DNA of 64,000 bases from Pestalotiopsis fici W106-1 (taxonomy: Eukaryota > Ascomycota > Sordariomycetes > Amphisphaeriales > Sporocadaceae). A program made the position numbers and the translations under genes. The notes beneath the pieces were generated by a model that saw only the letters and a list, made by a program, of their open reading frames with translations, was not told the origin of the DNA and searched no databases. How positions within the stretch are numbered: the first letter of the stretch is position 1; every line of letters begins with the position of its first letter. Below are positions 35,832 through 46,505 of this stretch, piece by piece. The stretch is from NCBI RefSeq assembly GCF_000516985.1, contig NW_006917093.1:930001-994000 (forward strand), read 5' to 3'.

Positions 35832-36074
35832 TCATAGCCTCGGTCCCATCTTGGGATATCCATACCCGAGCGCCACGGGACTTGCTTGTGCCGAATTGTC
35901 TCCTCTCAATAGAGGTACCCTCTGAATGGCGTCGCTAAAGAAGACGGGATGCCGTGTCGCGGCATCGTACTGTTGCGCGACGGCCTCGGCCGACGCCTGG
36001 AGGCCCTGGAGGACCGGCATGGTGGGCTTCATGGCCTGCACCGGCGGCGGAGGCACTCTGATGGGGTGCGTCAT
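35832..36074 (-). CDS. small unknown protein (80 aa)
   Basis: A single-exon frame from ATG encodes 80 residues starting MTHPIRVPPPPVQAMKPTMP, with an amphipathic middle (LQGLQASAEAVAQQYDAA) and a short Gly/Tyr/Pro end. Codon use looks like that of neighbouring genes. There is no signal peptide, membrane segment or Cys cluster. The same frame stays open after the TGA for dozens of codons, so a longer form through a missed intron is possible. I do not recognise a family, and it could be a conserved small fungal protein. Confidence 0.5.
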   Translation of the reverse strand: MTHPIRVPPPPVQAMKPTMPVLQGLQASAEAVAQQYDAATRHPVFFSDAIQRVPLLRGDNSAQASPVALGYGYPKMGPRL

Positions 36075-37112
36075 TGTGTGTGCGGGAGATATGGTTTGTT
36101 TTTCTCCCTCCTTTGCTTATATTACTTCAAGTAGGAGATGTTGAATAAAAATGGATGTGCGGCTTATAAGTTTGTCTTGTATCTTGTATCAGTGTTTGGT
36201 TGAAATCGTTGAAATGAGCGAGATTATAACAATCGCGATGATAATAGAGGAGTAAACTCTTTTTGGTGATGCTCCAAGACTAGCTCGTACCGCTCTCCCC
36301 CGTTATTGTAGGTCACGAAACTGACGTCGGTTACTTGACAGCTTCGGGGAAGCTTGCCATTCATATTCAATGCCAATACCTCGGCGCAGGTTGCCCGGCA
36401 GCTTGCACCTAATCTAGGCAAAGCTGCCCCGAAGAGTGGGGAACCGGCATCTAATCCGTAGAACCTTGCAACAGCCTGACCATATACAGAACTGTCGATC
36501 AAATATAGTATCAGGTTGACATTATTGGTTGGCATAGCATCAGTCAATGGACTGAACTACATATTCCATGTATATGATCATTGCATCCTTGAACAGGTTA
36601 GCCTCTTCACCAGTGGGCTTCCAGTTCTTCTCGGGGGCAGTGCTCTAATTTGTATATGATCGCTATAGAAGTGCAATAGTCTAGGTATACCGTATTCATG
36701 TTACATTAGCACCATGACTCAAGCTCAAATATGACCACTAGAGTCTATCGTCTATAGATTGATATCCACAGCTTTAATTTTGATAGTTATGCCCATGAGA
36801 CGACAAATATTGCCTTCAAATTGTGTGTGGTTATGGCACCATCAAGAGCCCGGCGCCAATCAAGCACCGTGAACAAACAGTAACTTGTGTCTCAACGACC
36901 GACATTACAGCGTGCTGCTCCTACTTATTACGGATCACGCCTTCGGAGTACTCGTATGTGTGATCAGTGCCAAATCATTGGCAAAGGCAGTGTTTGGCCG
37001 AAAGATGGCGCTTGTGAGTCGTTGGAGTCCGGGTTTGCCTCTGAATAGCGACTCAACAAGCTGCTGAAGCCTGAGAACGTGTTCAAGGGGGCTTCTTGCA
37101 AAGCTATAAGCC
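36075..37112. other. intergenic, contains one weak open frame
   Basis: Promoter of the small gene plus downstream region of the SDR gene. A leftward frame at 36224-36547 gives about 100 residues with no recognised motif; its first codon is TTG and its first ATG is at about 36535. I do not call it a gene. Confidence 0.4.
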
Positions 37113-38360
37113 TCAAGTTGCCTTTTTGCGATTTCTTCTCGACTTGGCATTCTCCGCCTCTTTGCCCTTCTTGATGGTGCCCACGAGAGACTCAATATCC
37201 TTGACCTGCTCAGCTTTCTTGTCTTCTTCCTCCTTCATTTCCTTGGCCTTCTTCTCAAGAGCTCGCAGGGCAGCTTGTTCCTTCTCCGTTTTTTCGATGA
37301 GCTTGTCGCTGGATTTCCAAAGTTCTTCGGCCATTGCCTCGTCCTTGACGTCCTTCCTGGCAAAGTCGACCTCGATACATTCCTTGAGCAACTTGCCGCC
37401 AGGACCTCGTACTAGACTGGGTTCCAGAGCGGCATGCAGAAGCACTTGGGCACCCATCTCGGCACTCTTCAGGAAGAGCCAGGGTAAAAAGTAGCCCAAG
37501 ACGTACAGAAAGAGACCCCAGATCGAACCACGGGTTATCCAGCGTCGCATACCGGGAGTTCGTGCAAGACCTGGGTCTACAAAGAGAACCCTCGAGGTCA
37601 TTGGCAGTCCGTCTGGCCGCTTGTATGAGTCTAGGTGCTTCTGATAAGCCTGGCCAAACACCATCATGGCCAATTTGCTCCGCGCATAAGCTTTACCAGG
37701 TGACCAGCTCTTCTTGTCTAGTGCAGTGCTCAGAGGCGGCGCTGATATGTAGGCGGGGCATGTTGCAATGATAATCCGAACATCTCGATCGAATGGCTGG
37801 GCTCGTATGGCTGGACTCAGTATTCCCAAGAGGTGGAAGTTGGCCAGATAATTGACCATCCACGTCTCCTCGATACCCTCGGTGGTCTCCACCCTCTTTC
37901 CTCCTGGCGGTGTCAGGGTTGCCGCGCATAATATAATCATGTCCAACCTTCTTGGAGGAGCATTGTCGATCCACTTTGTTGCGAACTGTCGGATACTGTG
38001 GAGTGAAGACAAGTCCACCTGTTCGGCGTAAATCATCTGGTTCTTGGTGCTCTTGCGCATGGAGCCAATATAGTCGGCGAGGAAAGCATCGCCCGGCGGC
38101 AGTCGCGTCAGAAGGATGATTTGTGCACCACGCGCTGCCAGATCATGCGCAGTGACAGCACCTATCCCCGATGTTCCGCCCGTTATCATGATGACTCGAC
38201 CATGCATATCTCTGTCTGACATGTTGATGTATCCGCCGCTGTAAGTCTTGATCGCGTATAACAGGCCAATGACCACGGCGGCCGTGATGAGGATCCGTGC
38301 TTCGGGCACCCATTCCGGGATGCCCTCGGCCATGACGCTCTCGAGAAATGGGAGAGGCAT
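37113..38360 (-). CDS. membrane-anchored short-chain dehydrogenase/reductase
   Basis: One exon gives 415 residues. An N-terminal membrane helix (ARILITAAVVIGLLYAIKTY) precedes an NAD(P)-binding Rossmann fold with TGGTSGIG, an LCAATLTPP strand end and the catalytic YARSK (YxxxK). The position usually holding the catalytic Ser reads IATCPAYIS, so the classical SSxxxx pattern is changed. A second hydrophobic segment (WGLFLYVLGYFLPWLFL) follows, then a Lys/Glu-rich coiled-coil tail of about 80 residues. The protein is probably anchored to the ER or lipid droplets and acts on lipophilic alcohols, ketones or sterol/retinol-like substrates; the substrate is unknown. An upstream in-frame ATG at 38462 would add 34 residues; I chose MPLPFLES because it sits close to the membrane anchor. 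Confidence 0.85.
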   Translation of the reverse strand: MPLPFLESVMAEGIPEWVPEARILITAAVVIGLLYAIKTYSGGYINMSDRDMHGRVIMITGGTSGIGAVTAHDLAARGAQIILLTRLPPGDAFLADYIGSMRKSTKNQMIYAEQVDLSSLHSIRQFATKWIDNAPPRRLDMIILCAATLTPPGGKRVETTEGIEETWMVNYLANFHLLGILSPAIRAQPFDRDVRIIIATCPAYISAPPLSTALDKKSWSPGKAYARSKLAMMVFGQAYQKHLDSYKRPDGLPMTSRVLFVDPGLARTPGMRRWITRGSIWGLFLYVLGYFLPWLFLKSAEMGAQVLLHAALEPSLVRGPGGKLLKECIEVDFARKDVKDEAMAEELWKSSDKLIEKTEKEQAALRALEKKAKEMKEEEDKKAEQVKDIESLVGTIKKGKEAENAKSRRNRKKAT

Positions 38361-38913
38361 GATGGGCGTCGGTTGGAGCGGTGATGGAATAGGAGAGTGT
38401 GTACTGTGTCGAGTGTTATCTTTCCATGGTTGAGTTGCAAGTTCTAAAAGCCCCCTGAACACATAACTTTTCTGCTCCCCTGTAGACTGGGAGAGTGCTG
38501 CAGGTTGGCAGGGTAGGTAGGGCTGGAGGCTGAACGGTTGTCGTCAGCGCGGAGCTAAAAATTGCTGCTCACATTGCAGCTAAGGCAGCACAAATGGTTA
38601 CGACAGGGGCTAAGGAGCAGCCGCTTCGGCCTCCACAGTCGAGCTTCTAGCGCCCATCGATCTCATAAGTGGCGGCTCCGTCCAGACTCCAGCGGCGCAT
38701 CAGCGATAAAGCCAAACCTTAACTCCGGTAGAACGTTTCTCATGCTTGCCAGTGTCAAATAGGAAAACAAAACACCATTTTAGCATCAAGCAGAGCAAGA
38801 ACTTTTACACAGTCTCTCCCAGTATCTTGCCTAGCCAGGCACTCATCTACCGAGAATACCACATTTTCGTCTGCACTACCAGTCAGAATCTTGGCAGCCA
38901 GTTCAGCTTCAAA
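38361..38913. promoter_or_regulatory. divergent promoter region, SDR / G-patch gene
   Basis: The 0.55 kb between the divergent start codons must carry both promoters. No specific element was recognised. Confidence 0.55.
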
Positions 38914-39606
38914 ATGGACCCGAAACACACAGATCATTTGGAGGAAGGAGATGACGAAGCTGAGATGCCGCTGCACTCGAAACGAGCCTTCGGTGCAGGC
39001 TTGCATCGGAGACCAATCGCTTTCGTGCCTGCCAAGGCCGGCGGGCTGGCCACGACGAGGGAGCCGGCAGCGCCAGCGAGGTCTATAGCGGATTTCTACC
39101 TCGAGATGGTCTTGCCCAAGGATGGAAACTCGGGCTCATCGACTCCAGATGCCGCACCGGTCCTGGTCTGTGAGGTATGCCAATTGCCAATGGAGGAAGA
39201 GGATCCCACGGAAAGCCAACCTGGGAAACCAAGTGTTAGGCGGCATGAAGCCTCTCTTGCTCACCAAGTATGTATCACTCATTCTCATCCACCCTCGGCG
39301 TTGGATCGCTCCCGCATGGGTCTATCGGTGTTGCAATCGCAAGGCTGGGATCCGGACTCGAGGAAAGGACTTGGGGCTGTAGAGCAAGGCATACAATACC
39401 CAATCAAGGCAAAGGAGAAGCGGGATAACCTTGGTATCGGCGTCAAGGTGCCCAAGAATCTCGAGACGTATAAAAAGGAGAAACCGCAGAAGCTGGACGC
39501 GGGCAAGGTCCGCAAAATGGCTGCCGAGGATAAGAAGCGAAGAGATCGGCTTCAACGGCAGTTCTATGGAAACGGAGAGCTCGAGAAATACCTGGGCAGT
39601 GGATAA
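38914..39606 (+). CDS. G-patch domain protein (GPANK1-like)
   Basis: One exon gives 230 residues. A C2H2-like zinc motif (CEVC at 86-89, with His111 and His117) is followed by a G-patch (about 135-170: MGLSVLQSQGWDPDSRKGLG). Lys-rich sequence follows, ending QRQFYGNGELEKYLGSG. The combination of a short zinc-finger and a G-patch matches fungal relatives of GPANK1. G-patch proteins commonly bind and activate DEAH-box helicases in splicing or ribosome assembly, so a nuclear role as helicase cofactor is a reasonable inference; the partner is unknown. The chosen ATG follows an A-rich leader; an upstream in-frame ATG-like start at 38746 would add an unconvincing extension. Confidence 0.88.
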   Translation: MDPKHTDHLEEGDDEAEMPLHSKRAFGAGLHRRPIAFVPAKAGGLATTREPAAPARSIADFYLEMVLPKDGNSGSSTPDAAPVLVCEVCQLPMEEEDPTESQPGKPSVRRHEASLAHQVCITHSHPPSALDRSRMGLSVLQSQGWDPDSRKGLGAVEQGIQYPIKAKEKRDNLGIGVKVPKNLETYKKEKPQKLDAGKVRKMAAEDKKRRDRLQRQFYGNGELEKYLGSG

Positions 39607-40951
39607 GAGACGATATACAGTATGCGATCTACGTAAAGCAGATGCCATGTATCGTAGTAACGATATATGGTGAAATGGTCAGGATGGAGTGGATTCTGAT
39701 GGCTTTTGTTTTAACAATATGATACCCCCCGGCACTAAAGAGACTTGTTAAATGATGAGAGGCGCAATAGACGGGCAACAAATATAGTGTGTATTTCGTG
39801 GACATGTCTCTTATTCAGCATTGCAGGCATTATTATGGAGTAAGGAGATCTTTAGCTTGCCTTGATTACATACAAAATTCCGGATCATCCCACCAGGGGA
39901 ACACACAAGCCAGACACCCCTGAATGGGATCATGTCTGTATGACGACGACGCTAGGTGCATGGCAAGCGTAGGCACTTTCAAAGTGTTCTTTCGCTTTTG
40001 GCAATGCAACACGAGACAGTGGACCGTGTGGGTGTCAAGTAGAGCCAACAAGTAATTCGTCGCTTGGGAATCATTAAGACTCGGCGCCCGGTGGAAGACT
40101 GTACTTGTTGTCGATTTCTGTGGGTGATATCAAACGAACATCATGATACCCACAAAGACACTCGGCCGATCCGAATTGCAGCAATAAGATGTATCCAAGT
40201 AATCTGTCATGGAAGCACCAACAGAACATTGAGAACAAGGGAGCCGCATATGCTTCTTTTGGCGCTAAAGACAAGCACTGCGCAGGTTGATCCTGGCTAC
40301 CCGTAGGTGCAGCTTTCAAGCAACTGCAAGCCACCCCTGGGCCTCCCTTGTTCGGCACCTTGGCGCCTAAAACCTAAAAAGGTGAGGGGAGGGGAGGGGC
40401 TTGAGGGGCTCTGCCAAAATGGAAGAGGTGCCAGAAGTGCCACTGATGCCCATTGTGAAGGCCCAGCTAATCTGCATTGTAGTGCTCCCTCAACTGAAAC
40501 CCCGCCAACCTCAAGCCATGCTTTATGGCCCTTTGAAACGTCACCGTCTCCTGGCAGCACCCAAGCAGCTGGTCCAAAGGTAGAGGGAAGCAGAGCGCGT
40601 CACCGACAAGCCACACACAAAGTTTTGGACGATCAACTCAACCCAAGCATCTCTTTCTAGATTGCTCACAACGAGCTCGCCCACCTGTTTTGCGACACCC
40701 CCCTATTCCATTCATTGTTAGCCAAGGAGGGAACGACAGAGCTGCAATCCGACTTTAGGCCCTCCCGACACTGGTGCGCTTAGGTAGGGAGCCTTGTCAA
40801 CAAGAACACATCGCACCACCCTGGTGCTCAACTGCCACAAGTGCTGCCAAAGAGAAGGCATACCGCGGTCCAGGGATACACGCACACAAGGCTGTTATCT
40901 ACTACTATAGTCTGAACTCGGTCCTCCCTGCCAAGCCGGCGAAGCGCCAAG
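39607..40951. promoter_or_regulatory. intergenic, sec1 promoter region with a G-quadruplex motif
   Basis: This is 1.3 kb between two rightward genes. It contains four runs of GGGG at 40386-40408, separated by single A bases and a five-base gap. No gene was recognised; the open frame at about 40307-40660 overlaps the G-runs and has no protein motif. Confidence 0.55.
40386..40408 (+). promoter_or_regulatory. putative G-quadruplex motif upstream of sec1
   Basis: Four GGGG runs lie within 23 bases on the plus strand, with loops of 1, 1 and 5 bases. This meets the usual G4 pattern. It lies about 0.55 kb before the sec1 start codon. Confidence 0.6.
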
Positions 40952-43450
40952 ATGGGTGTCTCCATCATCCAAGAGCAGCATGAGAGTAAGGAGCACCTAC
41001 AACGCCTCTACGAGAACAGCTTCAACTGGGCTGGGCCTTCGGAACTGTCAAGTCACCGTAATTAAACCATGGACGCTTACCTTTTTACAGTCATCATCGA
41101 CACGATCAAGCGCATAACCCAAGGCGACGTGAGTCTGTCCAGATAAACCTACCTTCCGGCACAGCGCGGCGCGCACTTGTACTGACTACCGTGCTGCCTG
41201 ATTTAGTGGAAAGTGCTCGTGGTGGACGAAGAGTCGAAAAAGATCCTCGATAATGTCGTCAAAGAAGATGATATCCTCAACCAAAACATCGCAAGTATGG
41301 GCCCAGCGAAACTAGGGAAGAGAGCAAAGAACATGGTTGGCTAAGACAGTACCTACAGACATTGAGCGCATCGAGGACAGGAGAGAGCTGAACCCCACAA
41401 TGGACGCAATCTACTTCGTGTCACCTCTGCCATACGTTGTAGACTGTCTCGTACATGACATTGAGGCGCGGCGATACAAAAAGAGCTTCCTGCTCTGGAC
41501 GGCTGTGCTTGAACCGCAACTCAGGAGGAGGATCGATGGGTCACCACTGGCTAAGCAAATGATCGGCGGCTTCGAGACATTGTCGATAGACTTCTTCCCG
41601 CGGGAATCGCACGTCGTTACATTCAGAGATCCTTGGAGTTTTCCTGTCCTTTATCATCCGGCGTGCAATGGCTTGGTTGCAAAGCACATGCGAGAGCTGG
41701 CGCAAAAGGTAAGAACAAATCTGATAACAAGTATACTGATCATCCCTTGCTCATGTAATGGCAATAGATTACTGGACTCTGCGTTGCACTTGGAGAATTC
41801 CCCAAAGTCAGATATTATCGGCCAAGGGCTCCAATACATGAGGCTAGTGTGCTCAGCTCTCACTTAGCGAGATTCGTATCCGAAGAGCTCGACGAGTATA
41901 TGCGATGGAATCAGGGATTTCCGCCGCCATCTGCGAGACCGCAAGGTATCCTGCTAGTTACTGACAGATCCATGGATTTGATGGCTCCACTCGTCCACGA
42001 ATTTACCTATCAGGCCATGGCGCATGATCTACTCCCAATCAAAGACAATGGCAAGACGACCTTCCACATGACTGTCAATGAAGACAGTCCAGAGGCCGAG
42101 GAGAAAGATATGGAACTAAGCGATAAGGACAAAGTTTGGGTGGACAACCGTCATCGGCACATGAAAGATACCATTGACAAGCTCATGGGCGACTTCCAAA
42201 AGTTTCTGGATCAGAACCCTCATTTTACGAACGCAAACAGCGATACAACCAGTTTGAATGCCATCAAGGACATGCTGGCTGGTCTGCCGCAATTTCAGGA
42301 GATGAAGGAGACATACTCACTCCACCTGACAATGGCTCAAGAATGTATGAATATCTTCCAACACCACAAGTTACCGGATATCGCCTCTTCGGAGCAGACC
42401 ATGGCGACGGGCCTGGACGAAGATTTCAGAAAACCTAAAAATGTTTTGGAGTCGGTGGTCCAGCTACTGGATGATGACGCAATTACGCAAGCAGACCGCC
42501 TTCGTCTCGTCATCATGTACGTTCTCTACAGAGGCGGTGTGATTGTGGAGGACATTCAGCGGCTTCTTGCTCACGCGTCTTTGCCGAGTCAGGACGGTGA
42601 GATTATACAGAATCTGGAAATTCTAGGTGGGCGGACTACGCGTGGTCTGAAGGAACCAAAGCACGATACCACGCCCGTCTTCCCGATTGATCCCAAGCTC
42701 ATGGTCCCTAATGAGGAGTATGCGCTTTCCAGATTTCAGCCTGCCCTAAAACCATTACTGGAACAATTGTGCCGAGGTGCTCTAGATCAGACACAGTTTC
42801 CATATGTGAAACCACCGCTCGACCCCAACGAAGATGCCATCATTGGCCAAGGCTCTCTCCGCGCAGCGAAACCAAGTTGGGCAGGCACTGGCCGTCGTGT
42901 GCCTGAAAATAGGCAACGAATCATAATCTTCATGGCTGGTGGTGCCACATTTTCCGAGTCTCGGGTCTGTTACGAGGTTGGCAATGCGCTCAATCGTGAT
43001 ATTTTCCTCGCAACCAGTCACATGCTTACTCCACAACTATTTGTTCGCCAGGTTGGCGATCTTGGTGTTGACAAGCGACGACTCGATCTGCCCATGGACC
43101 GGCCACCAAAACGGGCCCCCGCGCATGTTTATGAGCGGCCCGCACCGCCAATGGCCGCAGCGCCTCCGCCGCCGAGCATGGTACCAGGAGGCTTGCCTCA
43201 GCAAAGACGACCGGTGGGAGGAGGAGGATTACCCAGCGGTCCCCGGGTGGGCGGTAGCCCAGCGCCACAACCACCAACACAGGCAATGGGTCAGATGAAT
43301 CTGGGAGGAGGCGCCGCCAGCAGACCTCCGCCTGCAGCAGCCAATGGTGGAAGAGCTAGCCCAGCTCCCAGCAGCCCCGGCAATGTTGGGGCAGAGAAGG
43401 AGAAGAAGAAGAGAAACTTCCTCGGACTCAAGAAGAAGAGCCACGGATAG
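40952..43450 (+). CDS. sec1: Sec1/Munc18-family protein Sec1
   Basis: Five exons (40952-40985, 41091-41128, 41207-41294, 41359-41708 and 41768-43450) give 730 residues, close to yeast Sec1. The start MGVSIIQEQHE is followed by the SM-family domain: VLVVDEESKKILDNVV, TMDAIYFVSPLPYVVDCLVHDIE, GILLVTDRSMDLMAPLVHEFTYQAM, and the late-domain segment IIIFMAGGATFSESRVCYEV. Domain 3a is present, as is the ARF-VSE linker area. The C-terminus adds a Pro/Gly/Met-rich tail and ends in a basic KKKRNFLGLKKKSHG stretch. Sec1 binds assembled exocytic SNARE complexes at the plasma membrane and promotes vesicle fusion at growth tips and septa. The first exon is only 34 nt and was placed by phase. Confidence 0.95.
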
Positions 43451-44377
43451 TCTGCGGCCAGACGTACTGGAGGTATGACAAGCAGCCAACTCTCTTCTGC
43501 AGGGGACTGAGAGGTCTTTCGGTCCTCCACGACCCGGAGAAGTGGTGATCAAGCATGGCGTTGAGGCGCTGGTATCCCGATACATGTAGCGATTTGAAAG
43601 TCAAGGAGCCCTTTGCATATCATCAAAATGATTCGGATTCACCCCGCCTATAGTTTCCCACTTTTTAGCCTGACAATAGATCCCATGGGCATTGACTTAT
43701 TCAGAATACAAATATATTATGATCAGCCTATAATTAAATCAGGACATCTCGTCTACCATGTGCTATCTAGTGGTACAGCTCTTTTGTGTCGGGGTGCTAT
43801 ACACGGCCGGCTCGGGGGAACAACTAATATAAACCAGCACGACATGAATCCCTGACACAGCAAAGCAAGTCGCCGATCTGCTGGGAAGAAAACGAGAATT
43901 GGGGGAAAAAAGTATCTGCAGACTGAAAGTCAAAAGAAAACAAGACGATCAGCGACTCATGCTGTTATTAGTATAAATGCTTGATTTCCGTGAAAATGCC
44001 CATGCCATCCAGAAAGGCCGAATGACTCTTTGGCCGCCGCTCCCTTGTCTACATATACGGCAGACTGATCCTCAAACTCCTGTTGTCCATGCGATGCAAA
44101 CGCTCTCAAATGCAATGACAAATGAAAATGGCGTAACGTCGTTCTGATGCGCCTCGTCATGAGCCTCTGGAAACTCATGAATGATGTGGATTCATCACCT
44201 CTAAACACACAATCCTCGCTGTCGAGTTGAATATATGCAACAAAGTGCCGGTAAAGCCGTCAACAGCATACGCTCTACCCATATCTTAATATTGACGGCC
44301 CAAGTTGTGAACGAGGGGTTTTTCTTCTTCTTTTCCTTGAGCGCAGAAATAGAGTCCGCGAGGAGCAGTCAGAGTGT
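43451..44377. other. convergent intergenic region
   Basis: 3' regions of sec1 (+) and the phosphatase-like gene (-). No gene was recognised. Confidence 0.5.
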
Positions 44378-45373
44378 TCAGTTTTGATCGACAAAAGGCA
44401 CGAATGGTCGGCGGTCTGTGTACCGATCACGGTCGAGTTCAAAATCAGCTGCTTCTTGCATGATATCATCATCATCATCATCATCCATTGTGTCCATGAT
44501 TCCGCGCTTGGTGATTCTCGATGTGCCCAGCGAAATATTGTGCGAGTTCTGAAGTGTGTGCTTGTTGACAGTCTTTCGGGCTACGAGCAAGCCCTCGTAG
44601 GTCTGAAGCATCTGCTTTGAAGGTTCATCGAGAGAGACACAGAAGCGCCGGTAATTGACAAACTGGCAGGCCTGAATCATGTCCATGCCGTAGACAGCCA
44701 TCAGATACGCCACCACGAGGATAGCAGAGCGGTCATTGCCGGTCTCGCAGAAGACAAGAACCTTGCCACGGCGAAACTTGGACTTGTCAATCACCGTTTT
44801 ATCTTGTCCGTTGGGGGAGTCCTTCTGAAGCAGGATTTGGTTGTGGTAAAACTCGAGCATGTGCTTGTTGATCAGGGCCACGGCATCGTCGAGGCGGTGG
44901 ATCAGGTCCTGAAGGTCCTGAACATCAATGGTCGCAGCGGAAAGTTCCAACTCCTTGATAGCACGATCGACACCCAACAGTCGTGCCTCGGCTAGGCGCG
45001 CGTCCCGAGCGGCAAGAATCATGCTAAAGCCGTTCTCCTTCAAGAATCCCTGATCGCGGGCTACGGTCGAGGGGCCGAGCCACAAAAAGTCGAGGATCTC
45101 ATGAGCCTTTCGGCGATCTTCCCATGTCCAGTCACCGACACTGTCGTATGCCTTTTGGGGCTTGCTTTGGGTGATAATCTCGAGGTCCGGGGCACTCAAA
45201 GTCAGCGGATCGACGTTGGAGAAGCGCGGGACGCAGACAATGGCTTGACTAGCCTTGACGTTCGGGGCGGGAATCAGGATGCTGGGCGGGCTCGGTGGAC
45301 GAGCGGCATAAGGAGCTGCAGGGACGACGGTATTTCGCGTCTCGTGCTCGTGTGAATCTACCACCATCGCCAT
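44378..45373 (-). CDS. dual-specificity protein phosphatase-like protein
   Basis: One exon gives 331 residues from the ATG at 45373. ATGs at 45421 and 45367 are alternatives. A Pro-rich N-terminus leads to a DSP-type domain (about 90-255) with LWLGPSTVARDQGFLKENG, a general family opening. The signature VFCETGNDRSAILVVAYLM has Cys209 and Arg215 in CX5R order. The residue before the Cys is Phe where active phosphatases usually have His, and the Cys-Glu-Thr-Gly loop is unusual, so activity may be weak or the protein may act as a phosphobinding pseudophosphatase like STYX. The C-terminus has seven consecutive Asp residues encoded by an imperfect ATC repeat. Substrate and pathway are unknown. Confidence 0.8.
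   Translation of the reverse strand: MAMVVDSHEHETRNTVVPAAPYAARPPSPPSILIPAPNVKASQAIVCVPRFSNVDPLTLSAPDLEIITQSKPQKAYDSVGDWTWEDRRKAHEILDFLWLGPSTVARDQGFLKENGFSMILAARDARLAEARLLGVDRAIKELELSAATIDVQDLQDLIHRLDDAVALINKHMLEFYHNQILLQKDSPNGQDKTVIDKSKFRRGKVLVFCETGNDRSAILVVAYLMAVYGMDMIQACQFVNYRRFCVSLDEPSKQMLQTYEGLLVARKTVNKHTLQNSHNISLGTSRITKRGIMDTMDDDDDDDIMQEAADFELDRDRYTDRRPFVPFVDQN
44465..44485. repeat. (ATC)7 trinucleotide repeat inside a coding exon
   Basis: Seven ATC units on the plus strand encode a run of seven Asp in the phosphatase-like protein on the minus strand. The length may vary between strains. Confidence 0.85.
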
Positions 45374-46505
45374 GGCTGTCGGTTCGAAGAAAGAGTCACG
45401 TTGAGAGGGGGTTATATGCAATCCGGTAGTTGGCGACAGCAGAGTGGGCGGAGCGCCAAAAATGATTAATAAATGTTACAGCAGACAAGATTTCTCAGGA
45501 GTTCTCGGCGCATATAATTCCCGAGGAGAAGCTGTGATTGCAGACGACTACTGAAGGTTTCAGCAACTCAAAATCTGTCGAGTCTTCGCGGCGCAAGGTG
45601 CTTGCTTGGTAGCTGCCCGGCTCAGGCACGTCGCGGGGCGCACGAGACTGTCTGTCGCGTGGGCAAGAACGATGATGCGAAATATTGACGAGCGCTTCGA
45701 TGAGCGGAAAGTTGCAACTGATTTCGCTAGATCAATTGAAGAAAAGGAGTGAAAAATGGCGAACCGAAAGAAAAGGAGCGGGAAGCACTGATGACTTCTG
45801 CGCGAGATTCGGGAAGAAGTAATGTAAAGTACCGATGAGGTCCAAAGGTCGCGTCGCAAATCGCGAACTAACTCTCATTGTGCAATTGCGTTTTGGGGAA
45901 TAGAAAGGGTCAACTACCTAAAAGCTTGGTTCTAGTGGTCGTTACATCTAATGTACCTAGGCAATAGCTTGTAGGAAGCCAGTACCTTGCTTAGGCATCT
46001 CAGGCAGCAGTCGTCGAGGGACTACCTATGGTATACTAGGTGGTCTCCATCAAGGGGGGTACTGTAGTGACATGCCTAATGCAGGAAGCTTCAGTGCCCA
46101 TGTGGTTGGTGCGTGTGCCATGTGGAGTGGGCTGCTGGTTTGGCTGGCTGAACGGCCGGAATATAATAGACCTGCAGGCAGCCATCAGGGGCTGTCAAGG
46201 CAACATGGCTCTACAGTACCAGCAGAGCCGTCTAGCATAGTATGTAAAGATGGATGAGATCCCTGCTGAGTTTGAGTTTGTATACCTTTACTCTATAAGT
46301 TATGCACAACGGTACTGTATGTAGTTCTCAATACCAGTATACTCTTGCAGATGCAAAGAAGAATCTCGAGTACTCTTGGGGCTGCACCAAATATCCCAAA
46401 AGCACGTCCATTATTATTAGCAATATTATATTCATATTCATACAATGAGTGCCATGTGACCCCAAAGCGTACATTCACGTCAGCATTCTATCTATTATTC
46501 CACTA
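45374..46505. promoter_or_regulatory. intergenic, promoter of the phosphatase-like gene
   Basis: 1.1 kb between two leftward genes. It contains a GTACCTAGGC motif near 45955. No gene was recognised. Confidence 0.45.

Noticed and set aside
36224..36547. Minus-strand open frame of 107 codons
   Set aside because: The first codon is TTG, there is no recognised motif and no flanking splice structure. It is kept only as a note in the intergenic entry.
40307..40660. Plus-strand open frame upstream of sec1
   Set aside because: It spans the G-quadruplex runs and has low-complexity composition. It is more likely promoter or leader DNA.
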